A DNA stretch of 64,000 nt from assembly GCA_018372435.1 (NCBI GenBank), contig JAHAJA010000012.1, positions 32,204 through 96,203 on the forward strand, read 5' to 3'. The notes beneath the pieces are model-generated. The model ran no database searches. It was not told where the DNA came from and saw only the letters and a program-made list of their open reading frames with translations. Within the stretch, counting starts at the first letter, position 1; each line of letters starts with the position of its first letter. The DNA is from Clostridiales bacterium. GTDB lineage: Bacteria > Bacillota > Clostridia > Lachnospirales > Lachnospiraceae. Below, one piece after another: positions 24,036-32,959 of this stretch. The translations under genes and the position numbers were made by a program.

Positions 24036-25829
24036 ATGAAAGGGACAGTAGTTTCATCGTGGGTTGAATCAAGTCGAATACTGTTTGGAAATGAAGTAGT
24101 GAATGATGCCTTGAAGACTTTCGGGTTTTCTAGTACATATATCTTTTCACCGCTGGAAGATGTAGAAGACAAGCTAGCAATAGGAATCGTTGAGCATATC
24201 GGTAATTCCGTTGGTAAGAGCAAGGATGAAATGTGGTTTATAATGGGAGAAGAGAATGTCAAAACATTTAGTAAACTTTATCCAGGATTTTTCCGTCATG
24301 ATTCCGCTTATCAGTTTTTAAAGTCTATGAATGATGTGCATGTCATTGTTATGAAGCGTTTTAGAGGAGCCAAACCACCAATACTTGATGTTACACCGTT
24401 ATCGTCAAATGAAATCTATTTTACTTATCGCTCTAAAAGAGGAATGGGAAGTTACTTAAAAGGTTTAATAAGTGGTGTATCACATTATTTCAAGGAAAAG
24501 ATTGAAGTTGAAGAAGTATCTAGATCTAATGAGGAGATAAAACTTAAACTTCAGTTCGAGTCTGAAATTCAGAATGTTAAGAAATATTTCTTAAATAATT
24601 TATTTTCCTTTGGTATATTTAAATCAACAACAATTAAATCGGCAATTATGAATTTGATATTGGTTGGACTTGCAGGATTTGCGTTATTTCAAAGTCCTGT
24701 CAAAGCATTATTAACTGGTGCATTCGCTTTCGTTTCTACTATAATATCAGCTTCTATCTTTAACAGACCTAGAAAACTAATATTTAAGGAACTTGAGAAA
24801 TTAAGTGATAGGAACTTTATTGAATCAACTATAATTAAATCAAGTGATGAATATGAGTCTTACATGGTAGAAATTAATAAGTTAAAGCAAAACATACAAA
24901 AAGATTTCATCGGATTCAATTCGATTGTAGATGAGATGTATACGTTCAATCAGTCTGTATCAGATATATCGAAGACTATGCAAGATACATCTAATGATAT
25001 TGCAGAAGTTTTAGAACAAGTTGCTACAGCGGCTATCAATCAGGCAAGTGATACAGAAAATGCAGTTACGATATTAAATGATAGTATCTCGAGTATAAGT
25101 CAGATCTCAGATAAGAGTGAGGATAACAAAGGACATATCGAGAATGCAGTAGTGGATATAGAGACAAGTTTCACTAAGGTAGAACGTACTGCGACGGAAA
25201 TCAATCACGTACTAGACAAATTTAATAGTATTAAGAATAGTGGATTTACTTTACAGGAGAATGCGAAAGACATTACTAGTATCGTTACAATCGTATCTAG
25301 TATTGCAAATCAGACGAATCTATTAGCATTAAACGCTTCTATCGAAGCAGCAAGAGCTGGAGATGCAGGAAAAGGTTTTGCAGTTGTTGCTGAGGAAGTT
25401 AGAAAACTTTCAGAAGAAACGAATACAGCAGTTAGTCAAATCAATGGAAGTTTAACTGGATTATTAGTAAGTATTGATGAGATTGTTAAGAATATTGATG
25501 TTCAATATGGTGTTCTGGAAGGAGAAAATTCAAAACTTTCCGAAGCAGTTGTTACAACCAATAAGTCTAATCAACATCTTAAGGTAGTATCCGAAGAGAT
25601 GGTACAAACATCAAAACGATTGAAGAACGAAGCTCAAAATATTTCTTCTTTATTTGCGAATATTGAGAATTTGGCTGCAATTGCAGAAGAAAATTCCGCA
25701 TCCACACAGGAAGCAAATAGTAATGTTTCAATCTATGTAGAACAAATCAAAGATCTTACAAACCTTATTGAAGTATTTGAGAATATGATTGTTAACTTTA
25801 AAGATGATTTGATTAAATATCAATTATAA
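24036..25829 (+). CDS. H-NOX haem domain fused to methyl-accepting chemotaxis protein
   Basis: A 597-residue gas-sensing chemoreceptor. Residues 1-185 form an H-NOX (HNOB) domain that can be aligned without gaps to the Thermoanaerobacter (Caldanaerobacter) domain up to residue 140: proximal His102, haem-contact Pro115, the Tyr131-Ser133-Arg135 motif, and the distal O2-binding trio Trp9, Asn74 and Tyr140. Two membrane helices (about 205-245) anchor it. The signalling part (about 300-597) has the hairpin core NQTN..ALNASIEAARAGDAGKGFAVVAEEVRKL. Binding of O2 or NO would change CheA activity and steer the cell. AAAGGAG precedes the ATG. Monocistronic, with a terminator shared with the next gene. 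Confidence 0.93.
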   Translation: MKGTVVSSWVESSRILFGNEVVNDALKTFGFSSTYIFSPLEDVEDKLAIGIVEHIGNSVGKSKDEMWFIMGEENVKTFSKLYPGFFRHDSAYQFLKSMNDVHVIVMKRFRGAKPPILDVTPLSSNEIYFTYRSKRGMGSYLKGLISGVSHYFKEKIEVEEVSRSNEEIKLKLQFESEIQNVKKYFLNNLFSFGIFKSTTIKSAIMNLILVGLAGFALFQSPVKALLTGAFAFVSTIISASIFNRPRKLIFKELEKLSDRNFIESTIIKSSDEYESYMVEINKLKQNIQKDFIGFNSIVDEMYTFNQSVSDISKTMQDTSNDIAEVLEQVATAAINQASDTENAVTILNDSISSISQISDKSEDNKGHIENAVVDIETSFTKVERTATEINHVLDKFNSIKNSGFTLQENAKDITSIVTIVSSIANQTNLLALNASIEAARAGDAGKGFAVVAEEVRKLSEETNTAVSQINGSLTGLLVSIDEIVKNIDVQYGVLEGENSKLSEAVVTTNKSNQHLKVVSEEMVQTSKRLKNEAQNISSLFANIENLAAIAEENSASTQEANSNVSIYVEQIKDLTNLIEVFENMIVNFKDDLIKYQL

Positions 25830-25847
25830 AAAATATAAATTTATAAA

Positions 25848-25901
25848 TAAAATAATCCATAAGATAGGGAGAGTTTCCTGTCTTATGGATTATTTTGTTT
25901 T
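25848..25901. terminator. bidirectional terminator between chemoreceptor and rpiR-type gene
   Basis: AATAATCCATAAGA (25851-25864) and TCTTATGGATTATT (25881-25894) form a perfect 14-bp stem extended by AGG/CCT, with T-rich sequence on one side and A-rich on the other, so it can end both convergent transcripts. Confidence 0.85.
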
Positions 25902-25910
25902 GAGGATCGT

Positions 25911-26771
25911 CTATAATTGTTTTCTAGCTAAGGCTTCTGAGGTTGTTTCTCGATTCTGGCTCGTGTGAATGAGATCCATACGGCAGAATTCGTTAAACAA
26001 TACGTCAATTATGAAAAGTTGTGCCATACGTACTGCGATGCTACCAGAATTTAATGGGTTTTCCTGGCTGCCACAAAGAAGAACGATATTGGAGTAGGAG
26101 GCAGCGGGGCATTTTGGATAGTGGGTAACTAAGATAATGATAGCACCTCGTTCTTTGGCCTTTGACAAGATATCAATTACATCAGTTGTTGCTCCTGAGT
26201 AAGAGAAAAATAAGATGACATCATTTGGCGTACATAAACTAGAAGCAATTACTTGCATATGGCTATCTTCAATGTAGCGAAAATGTGGAGTAGCAGTGAT
26301 GAATCTTGACCATGCTTCTTTGGCGATTATCCCGCCACCACCTTGTCCGAAACAGTAGACATTGTGGGCATTGTGAAAGTATTTCACAGTTTGAGTGATT
26401 GTTTCTGGATTAATTAAATCTAATGACTGTTTCATAGCACTTATGTCTGTACTATACAGTTTATTTGCCATCTCGATTATACTGTCTTCTATTGTAACAG
26501 TATTATCGCTTGTTTGGTTTGCTGATGAAGCCGCGGGATCTGTATTCTTTGCAAGTGCTAGTTTGAAGGAGCTGTAACTTTGATATCCTAGAGTTTTGCA
26601 AAATCTAGAAATGGTAGCATCTGCCACAGAGCATTCATCGGCAAGAGAAGTGATGGACATATACTGAGCATCTATATAGTTGCTCAAGATAAAATCAGCA
26701 ATCTTTTTTTCGGATTTCGTTAGATTAGAATAGATATCTTTTATGTATTGAATTACGTTCGCCTCTTTCAT
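25911..26771 (-). CDS. RpiR/MurR-family regulator, likely of the sialate operon
   Basis: A 286-residue regulator with an N-terminal RpiR helix-turn-helix (residues 1-77: ITSLADECSVADATISRFCKTLGYQSYSSFK) and a C-terminal SIS sugar-phosphate-binding domain (about 120-260: VYCFGQGGGG, ILFFSYSGATTDVIDIL). Members include NanR regulators of Gram-positive sialate genes, which respond to ManNAc-6-P or GlcN-6-P type ligands. It is transcribed away from the nan operon across a 496-bp spacer, the classic place for its regulator. GGGAGGATCC precedes the ATG. Confidence 0.88.
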   Translation of the reverse strand: MKEANVIQYIKDIYSNLTKSEKKIADFILSNYIDAQYMSITSLADECSVADATISRFCKTLGYQSYSSFKLALAKNTDPAASSANQTSDNTVTIEDSIIEMANKLYSTDISAMKQSLDLINPETITQTVKYFHNAHNVYCFGQGGGGIIAKEAWSRFITATPHFRYIEDSHMQVIASSLCTPNDVILFFSYSGATTDVIDILSKAKERGAIIILVTHYPKCPAASYSNIVLLCGSQENPLNSGSIAVRMAQLFIIDVLFNEFCRMDLIHTSQNRETTSEALARKQL

Positions 26772-27267
26772 AAGGATCCTCCCTGTCTTATAGAATCTTC
26801 TTTAATCTTATTCTAACACATAATGTCACAAATGAAAATGTAAAAAAATTTCAAGATTTTTCAAAATAAATAATGGTAATAATTGAAACCAATAACTTGA
26901 TATTTGATAAAAAAGATTTGGTTTTTGAGTTTAAAACATATGTTTTTAATATAAGATGTAATACTTAGTTGGAAAAGAAAAAAATTTTCAATATATACTT
27001 AACAAAATGAAGAAAAAAATAACATCTACTTAAATGGATGATAAAAATACTATTGATAAATCAGAAAAAATATTACTAAATAACCATAAAATATAAGGGT
27101 TAGCTTATAAAAATAATAAAATAATCCAAAATACTTAATTTAAAAATGAAAATAATATAAAAAATACACAAATTACATATTGAAAATAATTTCGAAAAGT
27201 GTTATGATGTGATAGAAGATAACACATAAACAATTTAAAATAGGAATGCTTAAACGGAGGTAAGGTT
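26772..27267. promoter_or_regulatory. divergent control region between rpiR-type gene and nan operon
   Basis: A 496-bp, very AT-rich spacer with no ORF worth calling. Three palindromes of the TGAAA/TTTCA kind are visible: 26833-26853 (TGAAA, 11 bp, TTTCA), 26977-26989 (GAAAAAAATTTTC) and 27181-27195 (TGAAAATAATTTCGA). RpiR-family proteins bind such sites in several species. The last overlaps the -35 box of the promoter at 27180, as expected for a repressor. Site assignments are inferred by eye; A/T-rich DNA produces such palindromes by chance. Confidence 0.45.
27180..27208 (+). promoter_or_regulatory. promoter of the sialate operon
   Basis: TTGAAA (27180-27185), 17-bp spacer, TATGAT (27203-27208). 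A GTGTTA...TAACAC inverted repeat (27199-27225) spans the -10 box and start point. The binding-protein gene starts 59 bp downstream with ACGGAGG as ribosome binding site. Confidence 0.7.
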
Positions 27268-28920
27268 ATGAAAAAAACAATTAAGAAACTCTTGGCATTA
27301 GGATTGTGTTTGGTAATGTCAGTAGGTGTACTTGCAGGCTGTTCTGGGGGAAATGGTGGCAATACCACTAAAAAAGAAGGAAGCAATGAGAAGGCTAGTA
27401 CAGAAAGTGGTTCGTCGGATACTTCTTCATCAGATGATACACAACAAAGTTCCGCAGATAGTGGCACATTAAAACTTGCAGTTACAACAGGAGATGGTTC
27501 AACCACAGATGATAAGATTCCAACTCCTTGGTACAACAGAATATTTTCAACAAATTTAATGTTTCGTAGTTTGTTTACAACAGATAGTACCCTAACGGAA
27601 GTGAATCCAGATTTAACAGAAGGCTATGAAGTATCTAGTGATGCGCTTACATATACAATTACATTAAAAGAAGGCTTGAAATGGAGTGATGGGGAAGCAC
27701 TAACTGCTGATGATGTTATCTTTTCAATAAATACAGCACTTAAAACAGCAACAATTAATTCTATATATACAGCTGCATTTAGTAAAATTAGTGAAGTAAC
27801 TGCAGATGGTAATGTTATTACTGTAAAATTAGCTACTCCATATTCAGACATAATGAAGGTTCTTACACAGTTTGCAATTTTACCAAAACATTCACTAGAA
27901 AACGTGGATCCTCTAAAACTTGATTCCGATGTATTTTGGCAAAATCCCGTTACTTCTGGTATGTATGCTTTAGATGAATTGAAAGTAGGCAATTACTTTA
28001 CTCTTAAATTGAATGAGTACTATGAAGGAACTGCTCCTAAAATTACAAAAGTAATCAACTATTTTGTGTCTGACTATATAACTGCAGCACAAGCTGGTAA
28101 TACCGATTACATGTATGCCAATGCAGCAGATCAAGTTGAACTTATGAAAGTTTTAGATAACTACAAATCTCATGAAGTTGGTGTATTATTCTATAAATAC
28201 TTCATCTTTAATATGAAAGGTGTAGATGGTAAAGAGAATGAAGCAATGCAAAATGTTGCAGTAAGAAAGGCAATCATGAAAGCAATTGACCGTGTATCTC
28301 TTTCTGCGTTATATCCCAATGCTACTGTGTTAAACTCAGGCGTACCAAATGAATATGAAGCTTATAATGGTTTTGAATATACATTTGATGCGGAAGAAGC
28401 AAAGACAGAAATTATAGCATCAGGTTATGATATGAGTAGAAAAATAAAGATTTGTTACTACAACAACGATCAAACATCTATCGATTTAATTAACATGATC
28501 GTTTATTATCTAGAACAAACTGGTCTTACAGTAGAAGCTACATTGTCTAACGATGGTACAACAGATTTATTCACAACTCGTGATTATGATATCGGTTTTA
28601 AAGGAAAAGCAGCGTTCTCTTTAAACGAATGGTATACAGAATATATTAGTAGCGATGCATTATTTGCGAATATCTTTGGTGGAGATACTGCATTCGATTC
28701 ATTAATTGATGAATTAACTTCTGCAACAGATCAAAATGCAACAAACGAAGCATTAAAGAAATTACAAGAGTTAGAACAAGAAAAAGCTTATAAAGTACCA
28801 CTATTTACAGTTGGTACGTATGTGTTTACAAACTCTAGAGTAACCATTCCAGAAGGCGTTACATTCTGTAACCCACTATATAGTTGTGATATCAACTTTG
28901 CTAACTGGGAAGTTAAGTAG
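27268..28920 (+). CDS. ABC transporter substrate-binding lipoprotein (SBP family 5), predicted sialate uptake
   Basis: A 550-residue extracytoplasmic lipoprotein. The signal ends in LAGC with Cys25 as lipid anchor, followed by a Ser/Gly/Thr linker (26-70). The body is the family-5 fold of peptide/nickel/opine binders: WSDGEALTADDVIFS is the family signature, and VAVRKAIMKAIDR the second lobe motif. Family-5 transporters such as SatABCD of Haemophilus ducreyi carry sialic acid, and this gene opens an operon that contains nanA, nanE and nanK. Sialate or a sialylated sugar is thus the likely cargo. Its mRNA is followed by a stable hairpin, fitting the excess of binding protein over channel. Confidence 0.85.
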   Translation: MKKTIKKLLALGLCLVMSVGVLAGCSGGNGGNTTKKEGSNEKASTESGSSDTSSSDDTQQSSADSGTLKLAVTTGDGSTTDDKIPTPWYNRIFSTNLMFRSLFTTDSTLTEVNPDLTEGYEVSSDALTYTITLKEGLKWSDGEALTADDVIFSINTALKTATINSIYTAAFSKISEVTADGNVITVKLATPYSDIMKVLTQFAILPKHSLENVDPLKLDSDVFWQNPVTSGMYALDELKVGNYFTLKLNEYYEGTAPKITKVINYFVSDYITAAQAGNTDYMYANAADQVELMKVLDNYKSHEVGVLFYKYFIFNMKGVDGKENEAMQNVAVRKAIMKAIDRVSLSALYPNATVLNSGVPNEYEAYNGFEYTFDAEEAKTEIIASGYDMSRKIKICYYNNDQTSIDLINMIVYYLEQTGLTVEATLSNDGTTDLFTTRDYDIGFKGKAAFSLNEWYTEYISSDALFANIFGGDTAFDSLIDELTSATDQNATNEALKKLQELEQEKAYKVPLFTVGTYVFTNSRVTIPEGVTFCNPLYSCDINFANWEVK

Positions 28921-28954
28921 TTTGTGGAGTTTCAAAGAATATTAGATTAATTGA

Positions 28955-29009
28955 AATCGGATTGATTGAAACGATTAATAATCCTTGATTGATTACGATC
29001 AATCCGATT
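28955..29009 (+). promoter_or_regulatory. intercistronic hairpin between binding protein and permease genes
   Basis: AATCGGATTGAT (28955-28966) and ATCAATCCGATT (28998-29009) form a perfect 12-bp stem. No T-run follows. Such hairpins after binding-protein genes usually protect the upstream mRNA end, raising that protein relative to the membrane parts. Confidence 0.6.
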
Positions 29010-29031
29010 GAATTTAGATTGGAGGACTGGA

Positions 29032-29991
29032 ATGTTTAAGTACATAGTAAAAAAAATACTTATGATGATTCCAATGCTGGTACTTATTAGTATGATAGTT
29101 TTTTTTGGATTGCAGCTTACAGGAATAGACCCAATTAATTTTATGGTAAGTCCGGAAGTATTGTCAGCCAATAAAGATAATGTAGATGCTCTTCGTGAAT
29201 CATTAGGATTGAATGATCCTGTAATTGTACAATATTTTAGATGGCTTGGAAATTGTCTTAAGGGTGACTTTGGTTATTCTTTTGATGGTGCCGCCATATC
29301 ATCAATATTAGCGGTTCGTATGCCGTATACACTGGAATTAGCAGGGTATTCATTAGTGCTATCAGCAATTTTAGGAATTGGAATTGGTATCTTATCTGCA
29401 ATTAGACAGAATGGAATTATAGATTATGTTGGTCGTGTACTTGCAGTACTTGGTCAAGCAGTGCCACAATTTTTATTAGGTATCGTACTTATAAAGATTT
29501 TTGCAATAAAACTCGGTTGGTTCCCCTCAGGTAATAGAGTAAGCCCGGATGCGGCTAGTCCATTCATAGATGCAGTGCAACATCTATTCTTACCAGTATT
29601 GACATTAACAATTGGTATGGTTGCAGTTTTGATGCGTTATACAAGAAATACAATGCTAGATATATTAAACAGTGATTATATTAAAACCGCGCGAAGTAAA
29701 GGAATTCCAGAGTGGAAAGTTTACTTAAAACATGGGTTTAGAAATGCGATGAAACCAGTGCTTGTAATAGTAGTATTCCGTATTCCTATGCTGATTGGAG
29801 GATCCGTAGTAATTGAGAGTGTGTTCTCTTATCCAGGTATAGGATTAACCATGACAAATGCAATCGTATCAGGCGATTATCCAGTAGTATTGGTTACAAC
29901 ATTGATTGTGGCGGCAGTAATGCTAGTATGTTCCTTTATGATTGATGTGTTCAATGCTTTATTGGATCCACGAGTGCGTTTATCAGAATAA
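29032..29991 (+). CDS. ABC transporter permease (DppB-like)
   Basis: A 319-residue permease with six membrane helices. The start (FKYIVKKILMMIPMLVLISMIVF) and the loop DPVIVQYFRWLGNCLKGDFGYSF are typical of DppB/OppB proteins. The coupling-helix region YIKTARSKGIPEWKVYLKHGFRNA touches the ATPases. It pairs with the next gene to form the channel of the predicted sialate importer. The ATG at 29032 has GGAGGACTGG before it; the longer frame from 29008 is rejected. Confidence 0.9.
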   Translation: MFKYIVKKILMMIPMLVLISMIVFFGLQLTGIDPINFMVSPEVLSANKDNVDALRESLGLNDPVIVQYFRWLGNCLKGDFGYSFDGAAISSILAVRMPYTLELAGYSLVLSAILGIGIGILSAIRQNGIIDYVGRVLAVLGQAVPQFLLGIVLIKIFAIKLGWFPSGNRVSPDAASPFIDAVQHLFLPVLTLTIGMVAVLMRYTRNTMLDILNSDYIKTARSKGIPEWKVYLKHGFRNAMKPVLVIVVFRIPMLIGGSVVIESVFSYPGIGLTMTNAIVSGDYPVVLVTTLIVAAVMLVCSFMIDVFNALLDPRVRLSE

Positions 29992-30011
29992 GAAAAGGAG
30001 GAATATCGCTT

Positions 30012-30908
30012 ATGAGTAGTAACGCTCTAGAAAGTAGATTACAAGCAGGAAATAAAAACGGTTCCACTTCATTATTAAAAAAGAAACTACGTAAATTCCT
30101 AAATAATAAACTGGCGTTATTTGGTTTGGTAGTAGTTGTTATTATGACGCTTGGTTGTGTTATTGGGGCAATTGCAGGAGTTGATTTTAAGACTCCCGAT
30201 ATTAAGAATTTAAAAAGCGCGCCATCATCTTTGCATATTTTTGGAACAGATACGATTGGTAGAGATTTGTTTAGTAGAGTGATTTACGGCGGATGTTTTT
30301 CCATCTTAATTGGTGTGTTCTGTTCTGTAATGAGTTCGATTATTGGTACCGTTTTGGGTGCAATCTCAGGATATTTTGGAGGTAAGATTGATAAATGTAT
30401 AATTCGTATATCTGAGATTTTTCAGGCATTCCCACAACTAGTTCTTGTTATGATGATTGTAGCTATCGTAGGTGAAAGAGGATTAAAGAATCTCTTGGTT
30501 ATCTTTGTGATTACAGGCTGGATGACAACGTATCGAATGGTTCGTAATGAGTTTTTAAGTGTGAAAGGCGAAACGTATGTTAAGGTTAGTGAGGCCTTTG
30601 GCATGAGTAAATCTAGAATTATGTTTGGACAAATTCTACCGAATGTAATGAGTCCGATCATTGTGTCTACTACAACTAATGTTGCCTTCTTTATTCTACA
30701 AGAAGCAGCGCTTTCCTTTATTGGATTAGGAGTTGCAGATAGTACGCCGACTTGGGGAAATATCTTAAATGCAGCAAAATCAGTTTCAGTAGTGACAAAT
30801 CAGTGGTGGATTTGGGTGTTCCCAGGTCTTGCTATTACATTATTCGTATTAGCAATCAATTTCCTAGGTGATGGTTTACGTGATGTACTTGATGCAAAAC
30901 AACAATAA
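30012..30908 (+). CDS. ABC transporter permease (DppC-like)
   Basis: A 298-residue permease with an N-terminal cytoplasmic tail, then six helices. The first helix and loop, LFGLVVVVIMTLGCVIGAI and HIFGTDTIGRDLFSRVIYGG, mark the OppC/DppC N-terminal domain; ETYVKVSEAFGMSKSRIMFGQILPN is the ATPase-coupling motif. It starts 20 bp after its partner, with AAAGGAGG before the ATG. Part of the predicted sialate importer. Confidence 0.9.
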   Translation: MSSNALESRLQAGNKNGSTSLLKKKLRKFLNNKLALFGLVVVVIMTLGCVIGAIAGVDFKTPDIKNLKSAPSSLHIFGTDTIGRDLFSRVIYGGCFSILIGVFCSVMSSIIGTVLGAISGYFGGKIDKCIIRISEIFQAFPQLVLVMMIVAIVGERGLKNLLVIFVITGWMTTYRMVRNEFLSVKGETYVKVSEAFGMSKSRIMFGQILPNVMSPIIVSTTTNVAFFILQEAALSFIGLGVADSTPTWGNILNAAKSVSVVTNQWWIWVFPGLAITLFVLAINFLGDGLRDVLDAKQQ

Positions 30909-30920
30909 GGAGGCAAAGGG

Positions 30921-31946
30921 ATGGAGAATAAAGACATTATCTTAGATGTTAAAAATCTAAATACCAGTTTCATCTCAGATCAAAAGAAAGTTGATATTGT
31001 AAAATCAGTCTCTTTTCAGTTGAAAAGGGGAACAACCCTTGCAGTGGTAGGTGAATCCGGATGCGGCAAGAGTGTTACTATGAATTCTATTATGAGGTTC
31101 CTAGGCAACAACGCGCAGATCACTTCAGATAAGATTCAGTATAATGCATTGCAAGAGGGGAAAGTAGTAGAATATCAGATTGGCTCTATAAAGAAAGCGA
31201 ATGGACCGGAGATGAGAGCATTGAGAGGACCAGAACTTTCTATGATTTTTCAAGATCCAATGTCTAGTCTGAATCCGGTATATAAAGTAGGAGATCAGGT
31301 AGCTGAAGGATTATTGCAACATACAAAATTATCAAAAAAAGAAGCGAGACAAAAGGTACTTGAATTGTTTCGTAAGTTAGGAATTCCTGATCCAGAAAGT
31401 CGTATTGATTGTTATCCGCATCAGTTTTCTGGTGGTATGAAGCAGCGTGTTGTAATTGCGATTGCAATGATTTGCAATCCAGAATTAATAATCTGTGATG
31501 AGCCAACTACTGCTCTTGATGTTACCATACAAGCGCAGATTATGGAATTACTTAAAGGATTGCAGGTTAATGATGGAAAGTCAATCATTCTAATTACACA
31601 TAACATGGGATTAGTAGCAGAGATGGCAGATGAAATCTGCGTTATGTATATGGGGCGTGTAGTTGAGTTTGGTTCTTTAGAAGATTTATTTGATAGGACT
31701 GCCCATCCTTATACGAAAGCATTACTTCGAAGCGTGCCAGTATTAGGCCTTGCAGATGATCAACAGCTAGAGACGATTCCTGGAATAACCCCAAATCCAG
31801 CGGATTTGAAAGAAGGATGTGAATTCGCAAATCGTTGTCCTGATTGCAGTGAGAAATGTCGTGTCGGCAAAATTCCTGCATTTGAAATATCAAAAGGCCA
31901 TCGTGTTCGTTGCTTACAATATAGTAACTTCCCGGAGGTGGATTAA
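30921..31946 (+). CDS. ABC transporter ATPase (DppD-like)
   Basis: A 341-residue ATPase. Walker A is GESGCGKSV, the Q-loop FQDPMSSLNPV, the signature FSGGMKQR, Walker B LIICDEPTTALD and the H-loop ITHN (Asn where His-Asp is common: 'LITHNMGLVAEMAD', usual for this family). The C-terminal part carries an oligopeptide-transport extension with four cysteines (CEFANRC.DCSEKC), which in relatives binds an Fe-S cluster. It works as a heterodimer with the next gene, which begins one base after its stop. Confidence 0.9.
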   Translation: MENKDIILDVKNLNTSFISDQKKVDIVKSVSFQLKRGTTLAVVGESGCGKSVTMNSIMRFLGNNAQITSDKIQYNALQEGKVVEYQIGSIKKANGPEMRALRGPELSMIFQDPMSSLNPVYKVGDQVAEGLLQHTKLSKKEARQKVLELFRKLGIPDPESRIDCYPHQFSGGMKQRVVIAIAMICNPELIICDEPTTALDVTIQAQIMELLKGLQVNDGKSIILITHNMGLVAEMADEICVMYMGRVVEFGSLEDLFDRTAHPYTKALLRSVPVLGLADDQQLETIPGITPNPADLKEGCEFANRCPDCSEKCRVGKIPAFEISKGHRVRCLQYSNFPEVD

Positions 31947-31947
31947 G

Positions 31948-32955
31948 ATGACTGAGAAAAATAGAGAAGTAATATTCAAAGTAAACAATTTGAAGACCTG
32001 GTTTCCTATTAAGAAAGGTGCTTTAAAGAAGGTAGTAGGTAATGTTAAGGCAGTTGATGGAGTTAGTCTAGAAGTATATAAAGGAGAGACTCTTGGTATT
32101 GTAGGAGAGTCAGGTTGCGGAAAATCAACGTTTGGTAAAACGGTTATGATGTTAGAGAAACCAGTTGATGGTCAGGTGGAATTTAACTATAACGGAGAGT
32201 TTAAAGATATTACAAAATTCAGTAAAGCAGAAATGTTTGATTTTCGTAAAAAAGTGCAAATGGTGTTTCAAGATCCATATTCTGCATTAAACCCTCAGAA
32301 GAAAATCTACACCTCTTTCGAAGAGCCATTGATTGTACATGGAATTAAATCAAAGGAAGAACGGGAAAAGATTATGGAACGGGTATTAAAAATGGTTAAT
32401 ATCCAACCAGATTACTTGCAAAGATATCCTCATGAATTTTCCGGTGGTCAAAGACAACGTCTTTGTATTGCGAGAGCATTAGAGGTAATGCCAGAAGTGC
32501 TTATATGCGATGAACCAGTTTCTGCCCTTGATGTATCTATTCAGGCACAGGTATTAAATCTGATGAAAGACATTCAAAAGGAACTGAATCTTACCTATAT
32601 GTTTATAGCTCATGATTTGTCTGTAGTTCAATATATGGCGGATCGAATTGTAGTTATGTACCTTGGAAAAATAGTTGAAATTGCAGATTCTAAAACACTT
32701 TATGAAGAACCTTTGCACCCATATACGAAAGCACTGTTATCGGCAATTCCAGTTCCAGATATTCATACTAAGAAGAAACGTCAGATATTAGACGGTGAAG
32801 TTCCAAGTCCAATTAATAAACCATCTGGTTGTGCATTTCACAATCGATGTCCATTGTGTACCGATCGATGTAAAGAAGAAGATCCAGCAATGCATCTACA
32901 TGGGGAAAATGGACATATAGTAGCTTGTCATAAATATGATAAGGAAAAGGATTGA
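31948..32955 (+). CDS. ABC transporter ATPase (DppF-like)
   Basis: A 335-residue ATPase with Walker A GESGCGKSTF, Q-loop FQDPYSALNP, signature FSGGQRQR, Walker B LICDEPVSALD and H-loop AHDLS. It ends with the cysteine-containing extension FHNRCPLCTDRCKEE, the family's oligo_HPY tail. The ATG at 31948 follows GGAGGTGG; a much longer open frame reaching into the previous gene is not used. Together with the upstream ATPase it powers the predicted sialate importer. Confidence 0.9.
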   Translation: MTEKNREVIFKVNNLKTWFPIKKGALKKVVGNVKAVDGVSLEVYKGETLGIVGESGCGKSTFGKTVMMLEKPVDGQVEFNYNGEFKDITKFSKAEMFDFRKKVQMVFQDPYSALNPQKKIYTSFEEPLIVHGIKSKEEREKIMERVLKMVNIQPDYLQRYPHEFSGGQRQRLCIARALEVMPEVLICDEPVSALDVSIQAQVLNLMKDIQKELNLTYMFIAHDLSVVQYMADRIVVMYLGKIVEIADSKTLYEEPLHPYTKALLSAIPVPDIHTKKKRQILDGEVPSPINKPSGCAFHNRCPLCTDRCKEEDPAMHLHGENGHIVACHKYDKEKD

Positions 32956-32959
32956 TTCG

